Source: Pseudomonas panipatensis
GTDB taxonomy: Bacteria > Pseudomonadota > Gammaproteobacteria > Pseudomonadales > Pseudomonadaceae
NCBI RefSeq assembly: GCF_900099785.1
Contig: NZ_FNDS01000008.1
Location: forward strand, 1-64,000
DNA length: 64,000 nucleotides
Direction of reading: 5' to 3'
Position 1 is the first letter of the stretch. Every line of letters begins with the position of its first letter. Made by a program: the position numbers and the translations under genes. Positions 17,768 to 27,376 of this stretch are shown here, piece by piece. The notes below the pieces were generated by a model, which was given only the letters and a program-made list of their open reading frames with translations, was not told where the DNA came from and ran no database searches.

Positions 17768-18846
17768 TGGCAAACCCGCATTTCGACCCCAGTGCCGGCC
17801 ACGACCGCAGCGCCGAGCTGCTCGAACAGGTGCGCCAGGCCCTGGCGGAAAAGACCCCGCTGGCGATCCGCGGCGGTTCCAGCAAAGCCTTCCTCGGCCG
17901 CTGGGTGGAGGCGCGGCCGCTGGACCTGAGCGGGCACACCGGCATCGTTTCCTACGACCCCACCGAACTGGTGATCACCGCCCGCGCCGGCACGCCATTG
18001 CGCGAACTCAATGCCGCGCTGGACAGCGCCGGGCAGATGCTCGCGTGCGAGGCGCCGAGCTTCGGCGACAGCGCCAGCGTCGGCGGCATGCTCGCCGCCG
18101 GCCTGTCCGGGCCACGCCGGCCCTGGGCCGGCGCGGTGCGCGATTTCGTGCTCGGTACGCGGCTGATCAGTGGCCTGGGCACCCACCTGCGCTTCGGTGG
18201 CGAGGTGATGAAGAACGTCGCCGGCTACGACCTGTCGCGCCTGCTGGCCGGCAGCTTCGGCTGCCTCGGGGTGATCACCGAGGCCTCGTTCAAGGTGCTG
18301 CCGAAGCCACGCTGCCGCATCAGCCTGCGCCAGGCCATACCCGTGGAGCGCGCCCTGCTGCGCCTTGGCGAATGGGGCCAGCAACCGCTGCCGTTGAGCG
18401 CCGCCGCGCACGACGGCGAGCACCTGTACCTGCGTTTCGAAGGCAACGAAGGTTCGGTGCGCGCCGCCTGCGAGCGTATCGGTGGCGATGCCCTGGACGA
18501 CGCCTGGTGGGACGACCTGCGTGAACAGCGCCTGGCCTTCTTCGGCACGCCGCAGCCGCTCTGGCGCCTGTCGCTGCCGGCGCTCAGCGCGCCGCTGGCG
18601 CTGCCCGGTACGCAACTGCTCGACTGGGGCGGCGCGCAGCGCTGGCTGAAGTCCGACGCGCCCGCTGCGCAGATTCGCCAGGCGGTCAGCGCCCTGGGCG
18701 GCCACGCCACCTGCTTCACCCCTGGCCACGTCGACGACCCGCTGCACCCGCTGCCGGCGCCCCTGCTCAAGCTGCACCGCTCGCTGAAGCGCCAGCTCGA
18801 CCCGCAGGGCATCTTCAACCCCGGGCGCATGTACGCCGACTTCTGA
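17767..18846 (+). CDS. glcE: GlcE, glycolate oxidase FAD-binding subunit
   Basis: A 359-residue second FAD-domain subunit of glycolate oxidase. It contains the PCMH segments AIRGGSSKAFLG, GDSASVGGMLAAGLSGPRRP and GEVMKNVAGYDLSRLLAGSFG, and ends in NPGRMYADF. It is shorter than GlcD because the catalytic C-terminal domain is reduced. The ATG at 17767 overlaps the glcD stop and implies translational coupling. The frame is open far upstream inside glcD, but that part is a shadow. Confidence 0.95.
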   Translation: MANPHFDPSAGHDRSAELLEQVRQALAEKTPLAIRGGSSKAFLGRWVEARPLDLSGHTGIVSYDPTELVITARAGTPLRELNAALDSAGQMLACEAPSFGDSASVGGMLAAGLSGPRRPWAGAVRDFVLGTRLISGLGTHLRFGGEVMKNVAGYDLSRLLAGSFGCLGVITEASFKVLPKPRCRISLRQAIPVERALLRLGEWGQQPLPLSAAAHDGEHLYLRFEGNEGSVRAACERIGGDALDDAWWDDLREQRLAFFGTPQPLWRLSLPALSAPLALPGTQLLDWGGAQRWLKSDAPAAQIRQAVSALGGHATCFTPGHVDDPLHPLPAPLLKLHRSLKRQLDPQGIFNPGRMYADF

Positions 18847-18859
18847 CGCGGATAGACCT

Positions 18860-20086
18860 ATGCAGACCAATCTGAGCGACGCAGCCAAACGCCTGCCGCA
18901 CGCCGAGGAAGCCGAACGCATCCTGCGCAGTTGCGTGCACTGCGGCTTCTGCAACGCCACCTGCCCGACCTACCAGGAGCTGGGCGACGAGCTCGACGGC
19001 CCGCGCGGGCGCATCTACCTGATCAAGCAGTTCCTCGAACAGGACCAGGTCAGCGCGAAGACCCAGGAGCACCTGGACCGCTGCCTGACCTGCCGCAACT
19101 GCGAAACCACCTGCCCGTCCGGGGTGGAGTACCACAAGCTGCTCGACATCGGCCGCGCCGCCATCGAGGTGCGTGTGCCGCGTCCGCTGGGCGAGCGCAT
19201 CCTGCGTGGCGCGCTGCGTGCCGTGGTGCCGCGTGCGGCGCTGTTCAAGGCGCTGGTCAACACCGGCGAGACACTGCGGCCGATTCTCCCGGCGGCGCTG
19301 CGCAGCCACCTGCCGCGCGCCATCGCCGCGCCCGGCATCCGCCCGGTCGAGCGCCACGCGCGCCGCGTGCTGATGCTTGAAGGCTGCGTGCAGCCGGCGC
19401 TGTCGCCGAACACCAACGCCGCCGCCGCGCGCGTGCTCGACCGTCTCGGCATCAGCGTGGTCGCGGCGGCTCAGGCCGGCTGCTGCGGCGCCATGGATTA
19501 CCACCTGAACGCCCAGGCCGCCGGCCTCGACCGCGCGCGGCGCAACATCGATGCCTGGTGGCCGGCGATCGAGAACGGCGCCGAAGCCATCGTGCAGACC
19601 GCCAGCGGCTGCGGCGCCTTCGTCAAGGAGTACGGCTACCTGTTGCGCGACGACCCGCACTATGCGGCCAAGGCCAAGCGCGTCAGCGAACTGGCCAAGG
19701 ACCTGGTCGAGGTGATCCGCGTCGAGCCGCTGGAAAACCTCGGCCTGCACTGCGCGCAGACCCTGGCCTTCCACTGCCCGTGCACCCTGCAGCACGCGCA
19801 GCAGCTCGGCGGCGCCGTCGAGGCGCTGCTCAAGCGCCTGGGATTCCACCTCACCGCGGTGCCCGACAGCCACCTGTGCTGCGGTTCGGCCGGCACCTAT
19901 TCACTGACCCAGCCGGCGCTCTCTCACACCCTGCGCGACAACAAGCTGGATGCCCTGGAAAGCGGTCGGCCCGACCTGATCGCAACCGCCAACATCGGCT
20001 GCCAGACCCACCTCGACGGCGCCGGGCGCACCCCCGTCCGGCACTGGATCGAGTTGGTCGACCAAGCCCTCAACACCGGAGCCTGA
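18860..20086 (+). CDS. glcF: GlcF, glycolate oxidase iron-sulfur subunit
   Basis: A 408-residue subunit carrying two [4Fe-4S] ferredoxin motifs, CVHCGFCNATCP (about residues 25-36) and CLTCRNCETTCP (about 76-87). Two cysteine-rich CCG domains follow in the C-terminal half (AGCCGAMDYH, HLCCGSAGTY). It passes electrons from the GlcD/E flavins to the membrane quinone pool. It starts 13 bp after glcE and lies 4 bp before glcG. Confidence 0.96.
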   Translation: MQTNLSDAAKRLPHAEEAERILRSCVHCGFCNATCPTYQELGDELDGPRGRIYLIKQFLEQDQVSAKTQEHLDRCLTCRNCETTCPSGVEYHKLLDIGRAAIEVRVPRPLGERILRGALRAVVPRAALFKALVNTGETLRPILPAALRSHLPRAIAAPGIRPVERHARRVLMLEGCVQPALSPNTNAAAARVLDRLGISVVAAAQAGCCGAMDYHLNAQAAGLDRARRNIDAWWPAIENGAEAIVQTASGCGAFVKEYGYLLRDDPHYAAKAKRVSELAKDLVEVIRVEPLENLGLHCAQTLAFHCPCTLQHAQQLGGAVEALLKRLGFHLTAVPDSHLCCGSAGTYSLTQPALSHTLRDNKLDALESGRPDLIATANIGCQTHLDGAGRTPVRHWIELVDQALNTGA

Positions 20087-20090
20087 CGCC

Positions 20091-20492
20091 ATGCACAGCA
20101 AATCCGTACTGTCCCAGGGCGATGTCGCCCGCCTGCTCGCCGCCGCCCGCGCCGAGGCCCAGGCCAACCAGTGGGCCGTGGCCATCGTGGTGGTCGATGA
20201 CGGCGGCCATCCGCTGGCCCTGGAGCGCCTCGACGGCTGCGCGCCGATCGGCGCCTACATCGCCACCGAGAAGGCCCGCAGCGCCGCCCTTGGCCGCCGC
20301 GAGACGCGCCTCTACGAAGAAATGATTAACGGCGGACGTACCGCCTTCCTTTCCGCCCCGGTCCTGCAGGGCACCCTGGAAGGCGGCGTGCCGGTGGTTC
20401 ACGAGGGCCAGGTGATCGGCGCAGTCGGCGTGTCCGGCGTCCAGGCCGCCCAGGATGCCCAGATCGCCAAGGCCGGCGTAGCCGCGCTGTGA
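20091..20492 (+). CDS. glcG: GlcG, HbpS/GlcG-family heme-binding-like protein
   Basis: A 133-residue single-domain protein of the GlcG/HbpS family (PF03928 type). Conserved features are [17 protein letters not shown], the [11 protein letters not shown] helix and a Gly-rich end ([18 protein letters not shown]). No signal peptide is visible. Its exact role in glycolate metabolism is not established. It starts 4 bp after glcF and is clearly part of the operon. Confidence 0.9.
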   Translation: MHSKSVLSQGDVARLLAAARAEAQANQWAVAIVVVDDGGHPLALERLDGCAPIGAYIATEKARSAALGRRETRLYEEMINGGRTAFLSAPVLQGTLEGGVPVVHEGQVIGAVGVSGVQAAQDAQIAKAGVAAL

Positions 20493-20523
20493 ACCGTCAG
20501 TCGAAGAACAGGAGAACCTTGCG

Positions 20524-22701
20524 ATGACCCAACGAGTGAACCGCCAACGCCTGCAAGTCGCCGAGATCCTGCAGCGCTTCATCGAAGAGGAAGCCCTGCC
20601 GGGCACCGCTGTGCCGGTCGAGGACTTCTGGAAGGGCTTCGACGCCCTGGTCCACGAGCTGGCGCCGAAGAACCGCGCGCTGCTCGCCGAGCGCGACCGC
20701 CTGCAGAGTGAACTGGACGCCTGGCACCGCGCCCATCCCGGCCCAGTGCGCGACCTGCCCGCCTACCGTGCCTTCCTCGCCGGCATCGGCTACCTGCTGC
20801 CGCAGCCGGCGAAGTTCCAGGTCAGCACCGCCAATGTCGATACCGAGATTACCCAGCAGGCCGGCCCGCAACTGGTGGTGCCGGTGACCAACGCGCGCTA
20901 CGCGCTGAATGCCGCCAACGCCCGCTGGGGCTCGCTGTACGACGCCCTCTATGGCACCGACGCGATCAGCGAGGACGATGGCGCCGAGAAGGGCAAGGGC
21001 TACAACCCGCGTCGCGGTGAGAAAGTGATCGCCTTCGCCCGCGCCTTCCTCGACCAGGCCGCGCCGCTGGCCAGCGGCTCCCACGCCGACGCCACGGCCT
21101 ACCGCATCGATCAGGGGCGACTGCGCGTGACCCTGGAAAACGGCAGCGTCAGCGGCCTGGCCCAGGCGCACAAGTTCGTCGGCTACCAGGGCGATGCCCT
21201 GGCGCCCAAGGCGGTGCTGCTGAAGAACAACGGCCTGCACATCGAAATCCAGATCGACCCGCAAAGCCCGATTGGCCAGACCGACGCCGCCGGGATCAAG
21301 GACGTGCTGGTCGAGGCGGCGCTGAGTTCGATCCTCGACTGCGAGGACTCGGTGGCCGCGGTCGATGCCGAGGACAAGACCCTGGTCTATCGCAACCTGC
21401 TCGGCCTGATGAAGGGCGATCTCTCCGAGGAGGTCAGCAAGGGCGACAAGCGTTTCGTTCGGCGCATGAATCCAGACCGCGAGTACACCGCCGCCGATGG
21501 CTCGAAGCTGACCCTGCATGGCCGCTCGCTGCTGTTCATCCGCAACGTCGGCCATCTGATGAGCAGTCCGGCGATCCTCGATGGCGAGGGCCGGGAAATC
21601 CCCGAGGGCATCATGGATGCGGTGCTCACCGGACTGGTCGCGATCCACGACCTGCAGCGCAAGGGCAACTCGCGCACCGGCAGCGTCTACATCGTCAAAC
21701 CGAAGATGCACGGTCCCGCCGAGGTCGCCTTCGCCGATGAACTGTTCGGCGCCGTCGAAGACCTCCTGGGCCTGCCGCGACATACCCTGAAGATGGGCAT
21801 CATGGACGAGGAGCGGCGCACCACGATCAACCTCAAGGCCTGTATCGCCGCCGCCAGCGCGCGGGTGGTGTTCATCAACACCGGCTTCCTCGACCGCACC
21901 GGCGACGAAATGCACAGCGCCATGGAAGCCGGGCCCATGCTGCGCAAGGGCGACATGAAGGGCACCCCGTGGATCGCCGCCTACGAGCGCAACAACGTGC
22001 TGGTCGGCCTGGCCTGCGGCCTGCGTGGCCGCGCCCAGATCGGCAAGGGCATGTGGGCCATGCCCGACCTGATGCACGCCATGCTCGAACAGAAGATCGG
22101 CCACCCCAAGGCGGGCGCCACCACCGCCTGGGTGCCGTCGCCCACCGCCGCGACCCTGCACGCGCTGCACTATCACCGGGTCGACGTGGCCGCGGTGCAG
22201 AGCGAGCTGGAGCAAGTCGATGTCGATGCCGCCCGTGACGGGCTGCTGAACGACCTGCTCAGCGTACCGGTGGTCGAGCGCGCGCCCTGGTCCGCCGACG
22301 AACGCCAGGAGGAGCTGGACAACAACTGCCAGGGCATCCTCGGTTACGTGGTGCGCTGGGTCGAGCAGGGCGTCGGTTGTTCCAAGGTGCCGGATATCCA
22401 CAACGTCGGCCTGATGGAAGACCGCGCGACCCTGCGCATCTCCAGCCAGCACATCGCCAACTGGCTGCGGCATGGCGTGGTCGCTCGTGAGCAGGTGCTG
22501 GAAACCCTGCAGCGCATGGCGCGGGTGGTCGACGAGCAGAATGCCGGCGATCCGCTGTACCGCCCGATGGCGGCCGACTACGACGGCTCGGCGGCCTTCC
22601 AGGCGGCCTGCGACCTGGTGTTCAAGGGCCGCGAGCAGCCCAGCGGCTACACCGAGCCGCTGCTGCATGCCTGGCGCCTGCGCTACAAGGCGCGCGGCTG
22701 A
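20524..22701 (+). CDS. glcB: GlcB, malate synthase G
   Basis: A 725-residue monomeric enzyme that condenses glyoxylate with acetyl-CoA to malate, removing the glyoxylate made by GlcDEF. Family segments include [54 protein letters not shown] and GMWAMPDLM. It starts 31 bp after glcG with AGGAGAAC upstream. As I recall, PAO1 keeps glcB elsewhere (PA0482), so this E. coli-like glcDEFGB arrangement is a lineage difference. Confidence 0.96.
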   Translation: MTQRVNRQRLQVAEILQRFIEEEALPGTAVPVEDFWKGFDALVHELAPKNRALLAERDRLQSELDAWHRAHPGPVRDLPAYRAFLAGIGYLLPQPAKFQVSTANVDTEITQQAGPQLVVPVTNARYALNAANARWGSLYDALYGTDAISEDDGAEKGKGYNPRRGEKVIAFARAFLDQAAPLASGSHADATAYRIDQGRLRVTLENGSVSGLAQAHKFVGYQGDALAPKAVLLKNNGLHIEIQIDPQSPIGQTDAAGIKDVLVEAALSSILDCEDSVAAVDAEDKTLVYRNLLGLMKGDLSEEVSKGDKRFVRRMNPDREYTAADGSKLTLHGRSLLFIRNVGHLMSSPAILDGEGREIPEGIMDAVLTGLVAIHDLQRKGNSRTGSVYIVKPKMHGPAEVAFADELFGAVEDLLGLPRHTLKMGIMDEERRTTINLKACIAAASARVVFINTGFLDRTGDEMHSAMEAGPMLRKGDMKGTPWIAAYERNNVLVGLACGLRGRAQIGKGMWAMPDLMHAMLEQKIGHPKAGATTAWVPSPTAATLHALHYHRVDVAAVQSELEQVDVDAARDGLLNDLLSVPVVERAPWSADERQEELDNNCQGILGYVVRWVEQGVGCSKVPDIHNVGLMEDRATLRISSQHIANWLRHGVVAREQVLETLQRMARVVDEQNAGDPLYRPMAADYDGSAAFQAACDLVFKGREQPSGYTEPLLHAWRLRYKARG

Positions 22702-22870
22702 GCCGCTGTCGCGCCCTGCGTGCCTGCAGGGGCGGGACGCCGATCGCGCCCATCTTTGGTTGGCGCGGATCGGCGCCCGAACCGCCCGGTGGCGGCTTGG
22801 CGCGGCGCGGGAATTGCGATAGCGTTCGGCCGCTGAACCGTGGTAACCGGCCTGAGGGGTAGGGTAGACA

Positions 22871-23038
22871 ATGAAAAAGTGGCAATGCGTAGTCTGCGGA
22901 CTCATCTATGACGAGACCAAAGGCTGGCCGGAAGAAGGCATCGCGGCGGGGACCCGCTGGGAAGACGTGCCGGAAGACTGGCTGTGCCCGGACTGCGGCG
23001 TCGGCAAGCTGGATTTCGAGATGATCGAGATCGGCTGA
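22871..23038 (+). CDS. rubA: Rubredoxin (first of two)
   Basis: A 55-residue iron-only electron carrier. The two iron-binding knuckles are CVVCG (residues 6-10) and CPDCG (39-43). It begins [18 protein letters not shown] and ends FEMIEIG. It should pass electrons from the NADH-dependent reductase RubB to alkane hydroxylase or oxygen-scavenging partners. A GTAGGGTAG ribosome site precedes the ATG. A strong terminator follows, so it is transcriptionally separated from the second copy. Confidence 0.95.
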   Translation: MKKWQCVVCGLIYDETKGWPEEGIAAGTRWEDVPEDWLCPDCGVGKLDFEMIEIG

Positions 23039-23393
23039 GCCGTTCGAACCGATACGCCAACGGCGGCCCAAGGGCCGCCGTTGGCGTTTTCAGGCTCCGG
23101 CTGGATCCCGCCGTTGAGCGGCTGGCGCGGCATGCCGAGGCGCCGGGGGCGCTTGGCTGCAGTGCCGGCCGGAGGTGGCAGTCTTGCCCTTGGCGAGGGC
23201 CGGAAAAGTGCGCTAGGTTCTCTACGAAAACCGCCCTGCGCCCGGTGATGCTGCGTTGAAAGCGATCGCGGAATGCTCATTCAGCGCTGCTGAACGGCGC
23301 TTCCTCGATCGCTTTCGCCTGGTCTGACCGTCGCTCGGTGAGGTGTCGTACTGAACCCAGGTTCAGCCTGAAAGATCCGCCGGAGAGGTAAGC
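23039..23393 (+). promoter_or_regulatory. Structured spacer between the two rubredoxin genes
   Basis: This 355-bp region has no gene. It holds a perfect terminator at its start (23054-23090), an 11-bp inverted repeat (23258-23268 with 23306-23316) enclosing a smaller ttcag/ctgaa hairpin, and a palindrome CTGAACC-CA-GGTTCAG (23351-23366). The palindrome ends about 17 bp before the second rubredoxin's ribosome site. The last two look like an operator or leader structure for the second gene. Confidence 0.5.
23054..23090 (+). terminator. Terminator after the first rubredoxin gene
   Basis: A perfect 16-bp stem (23054-23069 with 23072-23087) around AA, followed by TTT. It starts 15 bp after the rubredoxin stop codon. 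Confidence 0.92.
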
Positions 23394-23561
23394 ATGCGCA
23401 AATGGCAGTGCGTGGTCTGTGGCTTCGTCTATGACGAGGCCGCCGGTCTGCCGGAAGAGGGCATCGCCGCTGGCACGCCCTGGGAAGACATTCCCGCCGA
23501 CTGGGTCTGCCCCGATTGCGGGGCGGGCAAGATCGACTTCGAGATGATCGAGATATCCTGA
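23394..23561 (+). CDS. rubA: Rubredoxin (second of two)
   Basis: A 55-residue paralogue of the preceding rubredoxin. The knuckles CVVCG and CPDCG are intact, and it begins [18 protein letters not shown] and ends FEMIEIS. It differs from the first copy at about a dozen positions. A CGGAGAGG ribosome site lies upstream. The reductase gene begins 78 bp later with no terminator between, so this copy is probably co-transcribed with it. Confidence 0.95.
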   Translation: MRKWQCVVCGFVYDEAAGLPEEGIAAGTPWEDIPADWVCPDCGAGKIDFEMIEIS

Positions 23562-23639
23562 ACCCGCCCCTCTGAAACCCTGTATTCGTATGCGGCCGCC
23601 CCGCGCTCGCCGCATCGCCCGTTCGACGTGGAGAACCCA

Positions 23640-24794
23640 ATGAGCGAGAACGCACCGCTGGTGATCATCGGCACCGGCCTGGCCGGCTACAACCTGGCCC
23701 GCGAATGGCGCAAGCTGGACGGCGACACGCCGCTGCTGCTGATCACCGCGGACGATGGCCGCTCCTATTCCAAGCCCATGCTCTCCACCGGCTTCGCCAA
23801 GGACAAGGATGCCGACGGCCTGGCCATGGCCGAACCGGGCGCCATGGCCGAGCAGCTCAAGGCGCGCATCCTCACCCACACCCGCATCACCGGCATCGAT
23901 CCGGGGCACAAGCGCATCTGGATCGGTGAAGAATCCATCAGCTACCGCGACCTGGTGCTGGCCTGGGGCGCCGAACCGATTCGTGTGCCGGTGCAGGGCG
24001 ATGCCCTGGAATGCATCTTCCCGATCAACGACCTCGAAGACTACGCACGCTTCCGCGCCGCCGCCGCCGGCAAGCGCCGCGTGTTGCTGCTCGGCGCCGG
24101 GCTGATCGGCTGCGAGTTCGCCAACGACCTGTCCAGCGGCGGCTACCAGATCGAGGTGGTGGCGCCCTGCGAGCAGGTCATGCCCGGCCTGCTGCACCCG
24201 GCCGCGGCGCAAGCCGTGCAGGCGGGACTGGAAGGTCTCGGCGTGCGTTTCCACCTGGGGCCGGTGCTGGCCAGCCTGGTGCGCGCCGGCGATGGCCTGG
24301 AGGCGCATCTCTCCGACGGCAGCGTGATTCCCTGCGACCTGGTGGTGTCGGCGGTCGGTCTGCGTCCGCGCATCGACCTGGCTGCTGGCGCCGGCCTGGA
24401 AGTGAACCGTGGCGTGGTGGTGAACCGCGAACTGCGCACCTCCCACGCCAATATCTATGCCCTGGGCGACTGCGCCGAGGTGGCGGGGCTCAATCTGCTC
24501 TACGTGATGCCGCTGATGGCCTGTGCCCGGGCCTTGGCGCAAACCCTGGCGGGCAAGCCGACGGCGGTCGCCTACGGGCCGATGCCGGTGACGGTGAAGA
24601 CCCCGGCCTGCCCGCTGGTGGTCTCGCCGCCGCCCCGTGGCAGCGAGGGCGAATGGCACGTGGAAGGCTCTGGAATGGACGTCAAGGTGCTCTGTCGGGA
24701 TACCGCCGGTCGCTTGCTCGGTTATGCCCTTACCGGTGCCGCCGTCAATGAAAAACTAGCCCTTAACAAAGAGTTACCCGCGTTGCTGGCGTAA
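23640..24794 (+). CDS. rubB: RubB, rubredoxin-NAD(+) reductase
   Basis: A 384-residue FAD enzyme that reduces rubredoxin with NADH. The N-terminal FAD-binding motif is [15 protein letters not shown] (residues 9-23). The central NADH motif is [16 protein letters not shown], and the second FAD contact is [11 protein letters not shown]. The ATG at 23640 (MSENAPL) has GTGGAG upstream; an in-frame GTG lies at 23628. Together with the two rubredoxins it forms the complete electron-transfer chain used in alkane oxidation or oxidative-stress protection. Confidence 0.95.
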   Translation: MSENAPLVIIGTGLAGYNLAREWRKLDGDTPLLLITADDGRSYSKPMLSTGFAKDKDADGLAMAEPGAMAEQLKARILTHTRITGIDPGHKRIWIGEESISYRDLVLAWGAEPIRVPVQGDALECIFPINDLEDYARFRAAAAGKRRVLLLGAGLIGCEFANDLSSGGYQIEVVAPCEQVMPGLLHPAAAQAVQAGLEGLGVRFHLGPVLASLVRAGDGLEAHLSDGSVIPCDLVVSAVGLRPRIDLAAGAGLEVNRGVVVNRELRTSHANIYALGDCAEVAGLNLLYVMPLMACARALAQTLAGKPTAVAYGPMPVTVKTPACPLVVSPPPRGSEGEWHVEGSGMDVKVLCRDTAGRLLGYALTGAAVNEKLALNKELPALLA

Positions 24795-24991
24795 ATGTCA
24801 TCTGGCATGGCCGGTTAGTCGTGGGAAACGGCCTGTAAATTGTCAGACGATACTGGCGTAGGCGTTGGCGGCGTGCCATTCTCCCTCCCGTCTGCCGCAG
24901 CCTAGAGCCCGCCCGGCAAAGGCTGCGCGCTTCGGGCGCTGTTGGGAAGACAGCACGGACACAACAACAACAAACCGTCAAAGAGGCATTT

Positions 24992-25264
24992 ATGCGTAAA
25001 CCAGAACTCGCCGCCGCGATCGCCGAGAAGGCCGACCTCACCAAAGAACAAGCCAACAAGGTGCTGAACGCGCTGCTGGATGAGATCACCGGCGCGCTCA
25101 ACCGCAAGGACAGCGTCACCCTCGTAGGCTTTGGCACCTTCATTCAGCGCCACCGTGGCGCCCGTACCGGCAAGAACCCGCAAACCGGCCAGCCGGTCAA
25201 GATCAAGGCCAGCAATACCGTTGCCTTCAAACCGGGCAAAGCCCTGAAAGACGCGGTCAACTGA
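24992..25264 (+). CDS. HU-family histone-like DNA-binding protein
   Basis: A 90-residue nucleoid protein. It has the full HU fold with the helical N-terminus (MRKPELAAAIAEKADLTKEQA), the GFGTF turn, and the DNA-intercalating arm with RTGKNPQTGQPVKIKAS. It bends DNA and compacts the chromosome. A GAGG ribosome site precedes the ATG. In Pseudomonas this locus carries an HU paralogue apart from hupB; I have not assigned hupA versus hupN. Confidence 0.94.
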   Translation: MRKPELAAAIAEKADLTKEQANKVLNALLDEITGALNRKDSVTLVGFGTFIQRHRGARTGKNPQTGQPVKIKASNTVAFKPGKALKDAVN

Positions 25265-25271
25265 TCTCGAC

Positions 25272-25299
25272 AGCCCGGAGCCGGTCCAGGCTCCGGGCT
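25272..25299 (+). terminator. Hairpin after the HU gene
   Basis: A perfect 11-bp GC-rich stem (25272-25282 with 25289-25299) closing a 6-nt loop, 7 bp after the HU stop codon. No T-run follows (ATCCTCC), so it is a likely but imperfect terminator or a 3' stability hairpin. Confidence 0.6.
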
Positions 25300-25397
25300 A
25301 TCCTCCGGTTACATAATCCCGCCAAAAGACCGGATGTAGTCCTTCCGTTAGGACGCTACAATGTGCAGCCTTCTGTTCCGAACTCCGAGGTTTGCGC

Positions 25398-25796
25398 ATG
25401 AAATTCCGTCTTCTCCTCTGGCTCCTTGGGCGCATGATGGCCAAGGCCAGCCGCGACAACCCGGCATTCCAGAAGCAGCTCGAAGGCAAGGAGCTGGTGT
25501 TCCAGCTGCATAGCCTGGATGGCAAGGTCGCCCGTCACTACATCGTCCATGAGCAGCGTGTGCGCGCGCGCCGTGGCGTCCACCCGCAGCCGGCGTTCGC
25601 CATCGGCTTCAAGGATGGCGCCTACGGATTCGCCACCCTGACCGCGAAGAACGCGCAACTGGCCTTCATGCAGGGCATCCAGAACAAGGACATCCAGATC
25701 CAGGGCAATCCGGCGCTGGTGATCTGGTTCCAGGGCCTGGTGAAATACCTGAAGCCGAAGAAGTCCGCGCCAAAGGACCGCAAAGAAGCGGCCTGA
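25398..25796 (+). CDS. SCP2 sterol-carrier-domain protein
   Basis: A 132-residue protein. After a basic, hydrophobic N-terminus (MKFRLLLWLLGRMM) it carries an SCP2-type lipid-binding fold, with the characteristic hydrophobic end KNAQLAFMQGIQNKDIQIQGNPALVIWF. The N-terminal helix could be a membrane anchor. The substrate is unknown. The ATG at 25398 has CCGAGG upstream; an in-frame TTG lies at 25392. A strong terminator follows. Confidence 0.82.
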   Translation: MKFRLLLWLLGRMMAKASRDNPAFQKQLEGKELVFQLHSLDGKVARHYIVHEQRVRARRGVHPQPAFAIGFKDGAYGFATLTAKNAQLAFMQGIQNKDIQIQGNPALVIWFQGLVKYLKPKKSAPKDRKEAA

Positions 25797-25815
25797 AAGC
25801 GCCAGGGCATCAACG

Positions 25816-25852
25816 AAAACGCCGCTTCCCGGTGAGGGAAGCGGCGTTTTTC
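25816..25852 (+). terminator. Terminator after the SCP2 gene
   Basis: A perfect 15-bp stem (25816-25830 with 25836-25850) around GGTGA, ending in TTTTT. The matching A-run on the other arm makes it bidirectional, and it also serves the convergent HDOD gene. Confidence 0.93.
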
Positions 25853-25885
25853 ATGGGCCGTGATTCGCTGGGGCGCGCTGCCGGC

Positions 25886-27286
25886 TCAGTGCGGCGGGTT
25901 CATCTGTAACGCCAGTTCGCGCAGGGCGGCTTCGGCATCCAGCACCTTGCGCACGGCGTCTTCCGCCTTGTCGCGCGGGATGTCCAGGCGATCCAGCAGG
26001 GCCTGTGGCACTTCCTCCTGGGGACCGCTGCCGATGCCGTTCTGGCGAAGCAGGCCGTTGGCCAGGCAGATCAGGTTGGCATAGCTGGCGTTGCTGCCCG
26101 CGTAGTCGGGGTCGTGCTGGAAGCGCAGGGCGGTGTAGATCTCTTCCGGCATGTCCCAGGTACGCATCAGCCAGGCGCCGATCTGATCGCGGGTGATACC
26201 CAGCAGGTGTTGTTCGACCAGGTTGTGCTGCACGTGCGGGTTCACTTCCAAGTGCCGGCAGATCAGCGAGAAGTGCGGCGGGAAGATGTGCGCGAGGACC
26301 AGGTAACCGATGCTGTGGAGCAGGCCGCCGAGGTAGGTCAGGCCGGCTTCCGGGCGCTCGGTGCGTGGAATCGCGCGGGTCAGGCCTTCGATCACCGCGG
26401 CGGTGTAGATCGCCTGCTGCCAATAGGGCGTGGCGTGCTGCGGCTGGTCCTTGGGCAGGCTCAGGGTCTTGCCCAGCGCCAGGCCGAGGGCGAGGTTGAT
26501 CACCAGGTCGAAGCCGAGCACGCGGACGATGGCGTCTTCCACCGAGCGAATCTTGCCCGGTGCGGCGTAGTAGGGCGATGCGGCCCAGCTGACCACCTGT
26601 GCGGCCAGCGCCGGGTCGGTCTCGACCACCCCGGTGATGTCTTCCACGGTGGCGTTGGGATCGACGCGCAGCTTGATGATTTTCTGTGCGGTTTCCGGCA
26701 GCGGCGGAATCTCGATGGTTTCTTCCAGGCGTTGCTGGATGCGCCGCGCGGTGAAGGCCTTGACCGCCTGGGTGATCTCGGCGCTGTCGTCGTCGGGACG
26801 ATCGAGGTTCGGGCGGATCTGTTCCAGCGGCACGCCGAAACGCGCGGCGCTGGCTTTCTCCAGCAGGCGGCGGAAGTCGCTGCCGGCGATTTCCAGCAGG
26901 GTGCCGGGATTGCCGGATTCGATCAGCAGCTGGGCTTCCTGCAGCAGGCGTTCGTCATACAGGCAGGGCGAGCTGGTCAGCGGCGGCAGGGCCGGCAGGC
27001 GCGTCAGCCGATGCTTGCCGAGCATGCGTTCGAGGCGATCCGCTTTGACCGCCACCAGTTTGCGCCCGGTGAGTTCGGTGAGGCGGTTGAGATCCAGCAA
27101 CTGGCTTTGCGGGAAGAGCACCAGCAAGGTGCCGACGCTGTCTTCCAGCAGGCTGGCTTGCACGCGCCGGGCAGCCGGCAATGCCAGGTTTTCGCTCACC
27201 TCGCGGCAGGCGATGCCGAGCTTGGCGAGCAACTGGAGAATGACCGAGGGGGCGGGGAGGGCTTCGGCGAGTGCAGCGTTGCTCAT
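25886..27286 (-). CDS. HDOD-domain signalling protein with YbaK-like N-terminus
   Basis: A 466-residue cytoplasmic protein. Residues 1-150 resemble a YbaK/aminoacyl-tRNA-deacylase-like fold (LAKLGIACREVSE, GTLLVLFPQSQLLDLNRL). The HDOD domain covers about residues 195-415 (IPPLPETAQKIIKLRVDPNATVEDI, GLLHSIGYLVLAHIFPP). The catalytic HD pair of true HD phosphohydrolases is replaced by H-S, as is usual in HDOD proteins, so it is probably a signalling or scaffold protein. No sensor domain is attached. It starts at ATG 27286, and recG lies upstream on the same strand. Confidence 0.83.
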   Translation of the reverse strand: MSNAALAEALPAPSVILQLLAKLGIACREVSENLALPAARRVQASLLEDSVGTLLVLFPQSQLLDLNRLTELTGRKLVAVKADRLERMLGKHRLTRLPALPPLTSSPCLYDERLLQEAQLLIESGNPGTLLEIAGSDFRRLLEKASAARFGVPLEQIRPNLDRPDDDSAEITQAVKAFTARRIQQRLEETIEIPPLPETAQKIIKLRVDPNATVEDITGVVETDPALAAQVVSWAASPYYAAPGKIRSVEDAIVRVLGFDLVINLALGLALGKTLSLPKDQPQHATPYWQQAIYTAAVIEGLTRAIPRTERPEAGLTYLGGLLHSIGYLVLAHIFPPHFSLICRHLEVNPHVQHNLVEQHLLGITRDQIGAWLMRTWDMPEEIYTALRFQHDPDYAGSNASYANLICLANGLLRQNGIGSGPQEEVPQALLDRLDIPRDKAEDAVRKVLDAEAALRELALQMNPPH

Positions 27287-27376
27287 ATTTGTGATCCAGT
27301 TATCAACGGCTCACGCGAGTATAACCAGTCGTTTTCAGCGACTGTCCGGTCAGCCGACCAATGAAAGAGAACCAGA

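Noticed and set aside
20497-22905. An 802-codon minus-strand open frame across glcB.
   Set aside because: It is antisense to malate synthase G and its composition is typical of a shadow frame.
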